Shown piece by piece: positions 26,999 through 34,061 of a stretch of 64,000 bases of DNA. The stretch is from Simiduia curdlanivorans (GTDB lineage Bacteria; Pseudomonadota; Gammaproteobacteria; Pseudomonadales; Cellvibrionaceae): the NCBI RefSeq assembly GCF_030409605.1, contig NZ_JAUFQG010000006.1, positions 248,001 to 312,000 on the forward strand, given 5' to 3'. The position numbers were made by a program, and so were the translations under genes. The notes beneath the pieces are model-generated. The model did not search any database and was not told the DNA's origin. It worked only from the letters and a program-made list of their open reading frames with translations. Position 1 is the first letter of the stretch, and each line of letters begins with the position of its first letter.

Positions 26999-27352
26999 TT
27001 AGAGCGCACGCATTTCTCGCTCTGCCAAGTCCTCGACCGCCCACAATAAGTCCATGGTTTCCAGCAGCTCGGGCTCAACATCGTACAGACTATGGGCGTC
27101 CAAGCTCGGCTCTATAGGCGCGTGAGTAGGTACTGTTAAACTCGGCAAAATAACAATCGCCAAGAGTGCGGCCGCCAAGGCCGGCCAATAAACTACAGGG
27201 CTAAACACACGCCAAGTGGGCCGCTTGGGCTCCGGTTGCGGCGCCAAGGCCGCACGCCGCGCGGCGGCAAGTTTCGCACTGAGCTCGGGCTCTAACTGCT
27301 CGACATTTTTATCTAATTGTTTGCAAACTTGATGGGTAAACTTTTCAGCCAT
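26999..27352 (-). CDS. Single-span membrane protein, putative anti-sigma factor (DUF3619-like position)
   Basis: About 117 residues: a charged cytoplasmic N-terminus (KFTHQVCKQLDKNVEQLEPELSAKLAAARRAAL), one membrane span near residues 58-75 (YWPALAAALLAIVILPSL) and an acidic periplasmic tail. Directly after an ECF sigma gene with overlapping start and stop (TGATG), this architecture suggests an anti-sigma factor. In Betaproteobacteria a DUF3619 protein holds the same place between a sigma factor and DUF3106. ATG 27352 has AGGAG 8 nt upstream; GTG 27355 is adjacent. Anti-sigma activity is inferred. Confidence 0.7.
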   Translation of the reverse strand: MAEKFTHQVCKQLDKNVEQLEPELSAKLAAARRAALAPQPEPKRPTWRVFSPVVYWPALAAALLAIVILPSLTVPTHAPIEPSLDAHSLYDVEPELLETMDLLWAVEDLAEREMRAL

Positions 27353-27879
27353 CACCCTAGCTCCTGTAAATTCGAACGCAGCGTTTGTAGTGCACGAAAA
27401 TAATGGGTTTTAATACTGCCTTCACTGCAACCCATGATGTCCGCCGTACTGGCCACATCATAGCCCTCCCAAGCGCGCAGCAAAAACGTTTGCTGTTGGC
27501 GTAAAGGCAAGCTTTCGATCGCCGCCATCACCTTTTCCATGTTCATCGCCAGCACCCAACTATCTTCGGGCTCCTCAATACTCGGCGCCGCAAGGGTTAA
27601 ACTGATATCTTCTTCATCCAGCGCCGTCGGCTGCCAAAACCAACGTCGTTGTTTTGATTGATCCCTGTGCCATTGGGCAATTTTGTGTTGCAAAATCCGA
27701 TGAAACAAAGGCCCCCACTCACCCGATGGCTTACCTCGGTAGTACTGCACCAGTTTCAGCATGCTGTCTTGTACAATATCGAGCGCGTCGCTCTCTTGTT
27801 TAGTGGCGAAAAGCGCCATGCGAAAGGCACGGCGCTCCACGCTCGCTAAAAAGCTATCCAAGTTCTGCGGCTCAACCAA
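27352..27879 (-). CDS. ECF-type RNA polymerase sigma factor
   Basis: A 175-residue sigma-70 family factor. Region 2 spans about 15-85 (RRAFRMALFATKQESDALDIVQDSMLKLVQ, then GPLFHRILQHKIAQWHRD). Region 4 spans about 115-170 (LPLRQQQTFLLRAWEGYDVASTADIMGCSEGSIKTHYFRALQTLR). The start is TTG at 27879, with GGGAG 6 nt upstream; no ATG is available nearby. It heads a tightly packed set of envelope-type genes and probably controls them. A 12-bp perfect palindrome lies just before its ribosome site. Confidence 0.88.
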   Translation of the reverse strand: MVEPQNLDSFLASVERRAFRMALFATKQESDALDIVQDSMLKLVQYYRGKPSGEWGPLFHRILQHKIAQWHRDQSKQRRWFWQPTALDEEDISLTLAAPSIEEPEDSWVLAMNMEKVMAAIESLPLRQQQTFLLRAWEGYDVASTADIMGCSEGSIKTHYFRALQTLRSNLQELG

Positions 27880-27895
27880 CCCTAACTCCCTACCT

Positions 27896-27907
27896 CGAGA
27901 TATCTCG
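27896..27907. promoter_or_regulatory. Perfect palindrome before the sigma-factor gene
   Basis: CGAGATATCTCG is a 12-bp perfect palindrome ending about 17 nt before the TTG start, next to the GGGAG ribosome site. It could be an operator or a small hairpin in the leader. Evidence is position and symmetry only. Confidence 0.35.
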
Positions 27908-27964
27908 GTACACTAAACGCCGCCGCAACTTGGTGCAAGTGCATCGCGCTACCCAACGCGTTTG

Positions 27965-28846
27965 TTATTGGCCAGACCTATCAGTACTCACCTCAACCGT
28001 ACGCGTGGTCGATTCACCCTCCGCGTTTACGCGGGTAATTTCTTTGCTCACTACACCTTCGTCCCTATCTACCGTTGCCACCACAGAGCGAGATTGGGTT
28101 TCGCCTGCACCGTTGGTGCGCTCACTGCTTCTGATGTAACCCGTCTCGGTTTTTTGTTTAACGCTAGAGGAAGAAAAACTGTCGCCGGCAAAGTTTTGAC
28201 CCGAGCTGATTCGCGTGACCGATTGATTTTCCGCATCGCGAGTAACCTGCACATCCCGATTCGCCATCTGTCCATCGGCGTTGATACGGCTACTGCTACT
28301 GGTAAAACCATTGTCAGTTTTCTGCTTGACCGAACTAGCGCTGTAGCTGCCGCCATCAAAATTTTGCCCTGTGGTTGTACGGCTTATGGTTTGCGATTCG
28401 ATATCGCGGCTGACTTCAGTGCTGCGCGATGCAACCTCGCCATCGGCATTGGTGCGCGTCGCGTTTCGGGTATAGCCTGAATCGGTCTTTTGCACCACGG
28501 CGCTGCCACTGTAATTTGAGCCATCGAAACGCTGGCCGGTGGTGTCACGCGTAAGACTTTGCGACTCCGCATCTCTCGTCACCACCGTGTCGCGGCCCGC
28601 CACCTGACCTTGCGCATTAGTCGCCCTGGTGCTGCGGGTAAAACCAGTGTCCGTTTTCGCTCTGCTGATCTCCCGGCTAACTGCGCGCGACTCGCCATTG
28701 GCGCGCATCGCACTTTGGCGCTGCACCCTATCAACCCGATGTTGCTGACTGCTAGCCCGCTCGGTAACGGACGACGCGTTTCTATCGGCTAAACTCAGTG
28801 CGGGAACAAGTGTTAACATTGCCAAGGTTAAGAGCTTCATCTTCAT
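27965..28846 (-). CDS. Secreted protein of 56-residue tandem repeats
   Basis: A 293-residue protein with a signal peptide (cut near LSLA/DRN). Residues 65-120, 121-176 and 177-232 are three full 56-residue repeats, and 233 to about 285 is a diverged partial one. Each unit begins TD-x-G-[FY], has N-A-x-G-[QE] about 14 residues in, RD-x-E-[SN]-Q in the middle, TGQ/SGQ-x-F near 40 and ends [VS]-[KV]-Q-K. The composition is Ser/Thr/Arg/Asn rich with no Cys after the signal. This resembles beta-solenoid or amyloid-like repeats, but no family is recognised. AAGGA lies 8-9 nt before the ATG. It lies 85 bp upstream of the sigma-factor operon on the same strand. Confidence 0.8.
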   Translation of the reverse strand: MKMKLLTLAMLTLVPALSLADRNASSVTERASSQQHRVDRVQRQSAMRANGESRAVSREISRAKTDTGFTRSTRATNAQGQVAGRDTVVTRDAESQSLTRDTTGQRFDGSNYSGSAVVQKTDSGYTRNATRTNADGEVASRSTEVSRDIESQTISRTTTGQNFDGGSYSASSVKQKTDNGFTSSSSRINADGQMANRDVQVTRDAENQSVTRISSGQNFAGDSFSSSSVKQKTETGYIRSSERTNGAGETQSRSVVATVDRDEGVVSKEITRVNAEGESTTRTVEVSTDRSGQ

Positions 28847-29177
28847 TGTTATATCCTTTAGTAGACTCGGTGTTAATGTATTTACACTGTCTACAACGGG
28901 CCTGTAGCCATTTGGTTGACACGGCCTAGAATATTTTTTTGCCCGAATGGGCCAAACGCGGCCTATGCTATAGCGCTAGGCATCATGAGCGCTTGCAGCT
29001 TGTAGGGGGCGGCCATCCGCCTTGCAGCTTGCAGCTTGTAGGGGGCGGCCATCCGCCTTGCAGCTTGCAGCGATCATAACCCCACCTAGCCTCTTGGCAA
29101 CCCAGCCAATACTCGCCATTATCATCCAACCTGCCCGGCGACACGTAGAATCGCCACTAACCATCAGGAAACCCACT
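28847..29177. other. Divergent intergenic region with direct repeats
   Basis: About 330 bp between the repeat-protein gene and the peroxidase gene. It should contain both promoters. Its main visible content is the two 36-bp direct repeats listed separately. A frame that runs through the repeats on the plus strand is only an upstream extension of the peroxidase frame. Confidence 0.6.
28995..29066. repeat. Two perfect 36-bp direct repeats with internal hairpin
   Basis: 28995-29030 and 29031-29066 are identical 36-bp units in tandem. Each starts and ends with GCAGCTT and contains GGCGG-CCAT-CCGCC, a 5-bp stem with a 4-nt loop. A partial third copy (GCAG) follows. The design resembles dispersed REP-type repeats rather than a coding or CRISPR repeat, since there are no spacers. 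Confidence 0.85.
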
Positions 29178-29714
29178 ATGACAGCAAAACTATTGGCCAG
29201 CGCCACATTATTGATCTCAGCCGCCACGCACGGCGCCTGCCCAGACTTCCTCAACCAAGACTATCGCAAGCTGCACAGTACGGAATCTATTAATTTATGC
29301 GAGGCATTCGAAGGTAAAAACCTGTTGATTGTGAATACCGCAAGTCACTGTGGTTTTACACCCCAATTCAAGGCACTCGAAGCCGTGTATCAACAATACA
29401 AAGATCAAAATTTTGCGGTGATTGGCTTTGCCAGTGATGACTTTAAACAAGAAGACGCCAAAGAGGCCAAAGCCGCCGAAATTTGCTACATCAACTACGG
29501 TGTTACCTTTACCATGCTCGCGCCCACAGCGGTAACAGGCGCCGATGCCAACCCGACCTTCAAAGCCTTGGCGGCTGCAACGGAAGCGCCGGGCTGGAAC
29601 TTCAATAAGTATGTGGTCAGCGCTGACGGCAAACAGATCAGCTACTTTGGTAGTCGCGTGAAGCCCGATGATGTAAAACTCACTCGGGCCATTGATGCCT
29701 TGGCAGCACCGTAG
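29178..29714 (+). CDS. Exported glutathione peroxidase-family protein
   Basis: A 178-residue thiol peroxidase with a signal peptide (MTAKLLASATLLISAATHGA). The peroxidatic Cys is in NTASHCGFTPQFKALE, and the Trp-Asn pair is in WNFNKYVVSADGK. The usual Gln-containing motif is altered here to GFASDDFKQED. It reduces hydroperoxides, probably in the periplasm, with an unknown reductant. ATG 29178 is chosen for the signal peptide and AGGA 9 nt upstream; the long upstream frame only crosses DNA repeats. It is convergent with ric. Confidence 0.86.
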   Translation: MTAKLLASATLLISAATHGACPDFLNQDYRKLHSTESINLCEAFEGKNLLIVNTASHCGFTPQFKALEAVYQQYKDQNFAVIGFASDDFKQEDAKEAKAAEICYINYGVTFTMLAPTAVTGADANPTFKALAAATEAPGWNFNKYVVSADGKQISYFGSRVKPDDVKLTRAIDALAAP

Positions 29715-29739
29715 ACGATAAAATAGTTTACTAATCAGG

Positions 29740-29772
29740 AACGCAGCTTTACGTGTATTGAAAAGCTGCGTT
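29740..29772. terminator. Hairpin between the peroxidase gene and ric
   Basis: AACGCAGCTTT and AAAGCTGCGTT form a perfect 11-bp stem with an 11-nt loop in the gap between two convergent genes. A clear T-run is lacking, so it is a bidirectional or transcript-stabilising hairpin candidate. Confidence 0.5.
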
Positions 29773-29845
29773 TATCATGATGACTGGGCCAGCATTGCGC
29801 CGAACCATTTTACAGTACTTCCATCTTTTCAAAGAGCAGCCAACA

Positions 29846-30580
29846 TTAAGCGCCGCCACAGGAACCACAGCACACGTCCACACCATGGGCTTGTTTCGCG
29901 CCTACATCGTCAAACTGGGCACTAGATTCTGGTGTTTCGAACAGAATATTATTTTCAAGATGAATGTGCTGCTTTAAATCGTCGACAAAAGCTTGCAAAC
30001 CCGCAAATAGCGCGCGCCAGGTATTGCAGGCGCCCTTGGGCAAGGTTATGTTATCAGTTAGCGCATAAAGCTTATCCAAAGCGCGAGCGTGATCGTCATG
30101 TTCGTGGCGCATCACACGAATGGGCCCCTGTGCCACGACGCGCTGGCCGGTCTTAAGCATAGGAAACAAAATTTGTTCTTCTTTTTGCATGTGACTGTTA
30201 AGCTCTTCGTCCATCAGCATTAAGTGCAACGCTAAACCATTTGGACATTCGGGCTTATCGCCGTGCACATGCTCAACGCGATTAGCCAAGCGAATAAGTT
30301 CGGTGAGCTGCTCGCGGTGTACGTCGTGGTAACGGGTGAGAATATGATCAATCAGCTCTGCTTCTGATGCGCTCGACCAATCCTTTTCATCGCTGCCGCG
30401 CGCAGCCAAGCTATCTAAGGCCGTGATAACTTGCACCTGATCGAGATTGTGTTCAGCTAGCGCTTGCTTAAGCTTAATGTTACCACCGCAGCAAAAATCT
30501 AAACCTAGTTGATTAAACAGAGCGGTTGCACCGGGAATTTGGCGAGCTAATTGGCCGACAGTTTTTTCGAGTAAGGGCAT
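29846..30580 (-). CDS. ytfE: Iron-sulfur cluster repair di-iron protein (RIC)
   Basis: Repairs iron-sulfur clusters damaged by nitric oxide or oxidants. The N-terminal ScdA domain holds the typical LGLDFCCGGNIKL (two adjacent Cys). The hemerythrin-like domain supplies the di-iron ligands (HILTRYHDVHREQL, HVHG, MDEELNSHMQKEEQILFPML, MRHEHDDHARAL, HIHLENNILF). The 244-residue length is a little above E. coli YtfE (220), partly from a C-terminal tail ending DVCCGSCGGA. AGG precedes the ATG by 9 nt, and an NsrR-like site lies 27 bp upstream. Confidence 0.94.
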   Translation of the reverse strand: MPLLEKTVGQLARQIPGATALFNQLGLDFCCGGNIKLKQALAEHNLDQVQVITALDSLAARGSDEKDWSSASEAELIDHILTRYHDVHREQLTELIRLANRVEHVHGDKPECPNGLALHLMLMDEELNSHMQKEEQILFPMLKTGQRVVAQGPIRVMRHEHDDHARALDKLYALTDNITLPKGACNTWRALFAGLQAFVDDLKQHIHLENNILFETPESSAQFDDVGAKQAHGVDVCCGSCGGA

Positions 30581-30606
30581 GGCATTTACCTGCTGAGTGT
30601 TTTACA

Positions 30607-30629
30607 AAGATGTAAATTAAAAGAATCTT
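30607..30629. promoter_or_regulatory. Imperfect NsrR-like operator before ytfE/ric
   Basis: AAGATGTAA and AAGAATCTT, 9 bp each with a 5-bp spacer, match the outer positions of the NsrR consensus AAGATGCAT-N5-ATGCATCTT. Spacing is exact but the inner bases diverge. Its place 27 bp before ytfE/ric, in a cluster that encodes NsrR, supports it. Confidence 0.55.
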
Positions 30630-30691
30630 TTAGACCAGTGTACGCCCGCTTTGCGCGGGCGACATCTAGCCAAGGGGGTTAGGCTTTCTAC

Positions 30692-33058
30692 CTATTTATC
30701 AGTAGTCGTGGCGCTATCGCATTGACCGCAACAAATACCTTCCCGTGCCAAGGAATCAGGGCTAGCTTCACACCAAGCTTCGGTTAATCCGTGCGCTGCT
30801 GTAGGGCGAGGCCAGAGAGCAATCCACACCTGCCACGCCAAGGCTAAAGCGCCAACAATAAACACCACGTCGCCAAAGGTGCGAACCCAACGCAAGGTCA
30901 CCAAAAGATCTGACTGCATAAAAGATTCACTGCGGGCATACCAAAACCCTTCTTGCGCGCTGGCGATAAACTGGATGATGCCAACCGGTAATAAGCTGGT
31001 AAACAACATCAACGCCAAGCCCACATTTAGCCACCAGAAAGCGGTTTTCATGAGCCTTTCACTAAACATCAAGCTGGGCCGAATATAGCGCAAAATCAAC
31101 AAACAGAACCCAAGTGCAAGGAAGCCATAAACGCCGAATAACGCTGCGTGTGCATGAGTCGCCGTGGTGTTAAGGCCTTGAATATAATAGAGCGCAACGG
31201 GCGGATTAATAGAAAAGCCCAACACCCCTGCGCCCAACATATTCCAAAAGGCTACAGCCACGAAAAACATCACAGGCCATTTTAAATTGGCCATCCACGG
31301 TGCACGCTGTTGCAACTTCCAATGTTCCCACGCTTCGTGCCCAAGCAATATTAAAGGCACCACTTCAAGCGCTGAAAAGACCGCACCTACTGCCATAACC
31401 GGTGTTGTTGTGCCAGAAAAATACAAGTGGTGAAACGTTCCCGGCACACCACCTAACATGAACAAGGATGCCGAACCTAAAGAGGCCACAGTCGCTAAAC
31501 GTTTAGAAACTAATCCTAGTGAACAAAAAATAAAAGCGAGCGCTGTAGTGGCAAACACCTCGAAGAAGCCTTCCACCCACAGGTGTACAATCCACCAACG
31601 CCAGTATTCCATGACCGAAAGGTGTGTGCGTTCGCCATAGAAAAACCCAGCGCCATAAAACAAGCCAATAGCGGCTACAGATGCCGTCAGTAAGGCCAGT
31701 AAGTTTTTGTCACCGGGCTGACGGAGAGCCGGAATTACGCCACGCAACATCAACACCAACCACAGGACAATGCCGGTAAATTTTCCTATCTGCCATAGAC
31801 GGCCTAAGTCCACGTATTCATAACCTTGATGACCGAGCCAGAAATTAAGCTCTGGTGGTAACCATTGGGCTATAGCCAGATAGCTGCCTATAAAAGTACC
31901 GCCCACAACCACAACCAACGCCCAGAATAAAATATCGACACCGAGTTTTTGATATTTGGGATCGCGACCGCCATTAATAATGGGCGCGAGAAACAGCCCT
32001 GCGGCTAAGAAGCCCGTGGCAATCCAAAACATGGCGGCTTGGATATGCCAGGTACGAGTCAAGCTGTAAGGTAGCCACTTGGACGTCTCTATGCCATAAA
32101 AGCTTTGCCCTTCAACGGTGTAGTGAGCGGTAAACCCACCAAGAAATACTTGCAAAACAAACAGCCCCATCACCACCAGCACATATTTGCCTAAGGCCTT
32201 TTGTGAAGGTGTGAGTTGAATGAGGCTCAAAGGGTCGTCCGCTGGCGCCGCTGGCTCGACCTCGTCTTCACGTTTCATAAACGCCCAAGCCCACACCAAA
32301 CTGCCAATACCAGCGATCAGCAAAACCACACTCACCACCGACCAAACGATATTTTCCGCGGTAGGTTTATTGCCAATGAGCGGTTCATGTGGCCAGTTAT
32401 TAGTATAGGTAGCGCCACTAGGTTCGCGTTCGGTTGCGGCGGCCCAAGCGGTCCAGAAAAAGAATTCCGTCATTCGTTTGCGCCGCTCTGGATCGGGCAA
32501 CGTTTGCTCTTTCATGGCATAGCTAGCGCGGGTTTGCTGTAACTCAGGGCTGCCGCCGAAAAGACGGTGATAATAATCAGCCGTTTGCTTCATGGCCGCC
32601 AAGCGTCTAGCGGAGATGATGAGGGTGCCGGTTGCGACGTCATAGCTATTGTGGCGATAAGCCTTTTGCAACCAGCTGCTCACCAACGCTTTCTGGTCGT
32701 CATTCAGCTCTTGATAAGCCATGCCCCACTCATCTAACGCGGCAAGTTCACGCCACGCCACGAGCTCGCGATGTAGCCAGTCTGCTGTCCAATCTGGCGC
32801 TTGGTAGGCGCCGTGCCCCCAAATGGAACCTAACTGCATACCGCCAACGGATTGCCAAGCACTCTGGCCATCCAATATGTGTTCTCGGTTGCTGAATAGC
32901 TCGCCACTAGCCGTCATGACCTGCTCAGGAATTGGCGGAGCGGCCCGATACACTTCTCGGCCAAAATAGCCAAGAACTCCGAAAGTAAGCGCCAGAATGC
33001 CAATAAGCGTCCACCATAGTCGGTAGTAGCTCGCCGTATTTCCTGTCGTTGTGTGCAT
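30692..33058 (-). CDS. norB: Quinol-dependent nitric oxide reductase (qNOR)
   Basis: Single-subunit membrane enzyme reducing NO to N2O with quinol. The 788-residue length and the N-terminal soluble domain (GQSAWQSVGGMQLGSIWGHGAYQAPDWTADWLHRE) identify qNOR rather than cytochrome-c NorB. Haem and non-haem iron ligands appear as HIQAAMFWIATGF, HLWVEGFFEVFATT, FHHLYFSGT and THAHAALFGVYGF. ATG 33058 has GGAG 9 nt upstream; the frame up to 33079 is less likely. The C-terminal tail ends GICCGQCDSATTTDK, unusual for the family. A perfect NsrR site lies 40 bp upstream. With ric it forms an NO-defence unit. Confidence 0.95.
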   Translation of the reverse strand: MHTTTGNTASYYRLWWTLIGILALTFGVLGYFGREVYRAAPPIPEQVMTASGELFSNREHILDGQSAWQSVGGMQLGSIWGHGAYQAPDWTADWLHRELVAWRELAALDEWGMAYQELNDDQKALVSSWLQKAYRHNSYDVATGTLIISARRLAAMKQTADYYHRLFGGSPELQQTRASYAMKEQTLPDPERRKRMTEFFFWTAWAAATEREPSGATYTNNWPHEPLIGNKPTAENIVWSVVSVVLLIAGIGSLVWAWAFMKREDEVEPAAPADDPLSLIQLTPSQKALGKYVLVVMGLFVLQVFLGGFTAHYTVEGQSFYGIETSKWLPYSLTRTWHIQAAMFWIATGFLAAGLFLAPIINGGRDPKYQKLGVDILFWALVVVVGGTFIGSYLAIAQWLPPELNFWLGHQGYEYVDLGRLWQIGKFTGIVLWLVLMLRGVIPALRQPGDKNLLALLTASVAAIGLFYGAGFFYGERTHLSVMEYWRWWIVHLWVEGFFEVFATTALAFIFCSLGLVSKRLATVASLGSASLFMLGGVPGTFHHLYFSGTTTPVMAVGAVFSALEVVPLILLGHEAWEHWKLQQRAPWMANLKWPVMFFVAVAFWNMLGAGVLGFSINPPVALYYIQGLNTTATHAHAALFGVYGFLALGFCLLILRYIRPSLMFSERLMKTAFWWLNVGLALMLFTSLLPVGIIQFIASAQEGFWYARSESFMQSDLLVTLRWVRTFGDVVFIVGALALAWQVWIALWPRPTAAHGLTEAWCEASPDSLAREGICCGQCDSATTTDK

Positions 33059-33098
33059 AGTTAATATCTCCAAGGTCATCGCATACCGTTCATTCTTT

Positions 33099-33121
33099 AA
33101 GATGCATTAAATATGCATCTT
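33099..33121. promoter_or_regulatory. Perfect NsrR operator between norB and nsrR
   Basis: AAGATGCAT-N5-ATGCATCTT, with perfect symmetry in both 9-bp arms, is essentially the E. coli NsrR consensus. It lies 40 bp before norB and 72 bp before nsrR, so it can repress both directions. Confidence 0.88.
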
Positions 33122-33146
33122 TTAAAATACTAGCGCATCCCCCATA

Positions 33147-33169
33147 AACATGTAAACTAAATACATCTT
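33147..33169. promoter_or_regulatory. Second NsrR-like operator, nsrR-proximal
   Basis: AACATGTAA and ATACATCTT with a 5-bp spacer; the two arms agree at 7 of 9 positions and follow the 9-5-9 NsrR layout. It sits about 25 bp before the nsrR start, fitting autorepression. Confidence 0.55.
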
Positions 33170-33193
33170 TATTAATGTAAATATTTAATGCCT

Positions 33194-33634
33194 ATGCACG
33201 TAACCCGATTTACCGACTATGCCTTGCGCGTGCTCATGTACCTCGCAGCGCGCGAAAACAGGATGTGTACCATTGGCGAAATTGCTGGTGCCTATGGCAT
33301 ATCTAAAAATCATTTGATGAAGGTGGTGCAAGAGTTGAGCGCCCAGAACCTTGTTGAAGCCACCCGCGGGAAGAATGGCGGCCTAATGCTCGGTAAGCCC
33401 AGTAGTGAAATTTCAGTGGGTGCCCTAGTGCGAAGCATGGAACAAGGCATTGCCTTGGTGGAATGTTTTGGCGATAGCAATGCTTGTGTGATTACCCCCG
33501 CTTGCCAACTAAAACACGCCTTCAATGAGGCGCTCGAGGCGTTTTTTCAGTCTTTGGATAGATACACATTGACCGATTTGGTACCCAACAAGCGTTACAC
33601 GGAGCTGCAACAGTTATTAGCAATTCCGGTCTAG
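33194..33634 (+). CDS. nsrR: Rrf2-family NO-sensing repressor NsrR
   Basis: Iron-sulfur repressor that releases DNA when NO damages its cluster. MHVTRFTDYALRVLMYLA is the usual NsrR start, followed by a winged helix (GEIAGAYGISKNHLMKVVQEL, ATRGKNGG) and the three cluster Cys in CFGDSNACVITPAC. ATG 33194 is preferred over 33188 because it gives the family N-terminus; neither has a ribosome site, so the mRNA may have a very short leader. About 146 residues, standard. Divergent from norB. Confidence 0.92.
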   Translation: MHVTRFTDYALRVLMYLAARENRMCTIGEIAGAYGISKNHLMKVVQELSAQNLVEATRGKNGGLMLGKPSSEISVGALVRSMEQGIALVECFGDSNACVITPACQLKHAFNEALEAFFQSLDRYTLTDLVPNKRYTELQQLLAIPV

Positions 33635-34061
33635 TGTGCACTTAAAAAAATTAACCCTAGGCAGCCATTGGGATGACTCAGTACGGCTGCTAGATACACC
33701 TCAGTAGCCGCCAAACTTTTTAGCTATAGTAAGCCATAAATCGATGGAATGAAGTTAAGTGCGGCTCAGTATTCGGCATGAGAAAGCCATAAAGAAACGC
33801 TCCTAAACTCTCCCGCGGCATTCACGCTAAGGTTTGATATTTCACAATGCAAGGATGACCGACCAGTCGTATAAGTAATTGATTCTGGACGGATCAGCCA
33901 AGCCTGACTAGCCTGCTATCTCATAATTGTCGATGGATGTCGTGCAATTCGCGCCGTAGATTTCAGCCGCCGGCTGTGCCTTAACTCCCCTGCGACGCCC
34001 CATTGTTCAGTAGTCTTCCTGCAGTTTCGACGGCCTAATAACTTAGCGCATGGGGAAGACA
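33635..34061 (+). other. Intergenic region, nothing recognised
   Basis: About 425 bp between nsrR and the esterase gene. Open frames here are short, on the minus strand, and lack family features or ribosome sites. A few 5-6 bp stems occur (for example CAGCC-GCC-GGCTG near 33966), none convincing as a terminator or RNA gene. The esterase promoter should lie in the last 150 bp. Confidence 0.4.

Noticed and set aside
26995..27081. Longer N-terminus of the small exported protein
   Set aside because: It would overlap the anti-sigma gene and bury the signal peptide inside the protein.
27962..28480. Plus-strand open frame of 172 codons
   Set aside because: Antisense to the 56-residue repeat gene; its length follows from the repeat structure and it lacks a signal, ribosome site or family features.
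28995..29066. CRISPR array
   Set aside because: The 36-bp repeats are directly adjacent with no spacers and no cas genes are nearby.
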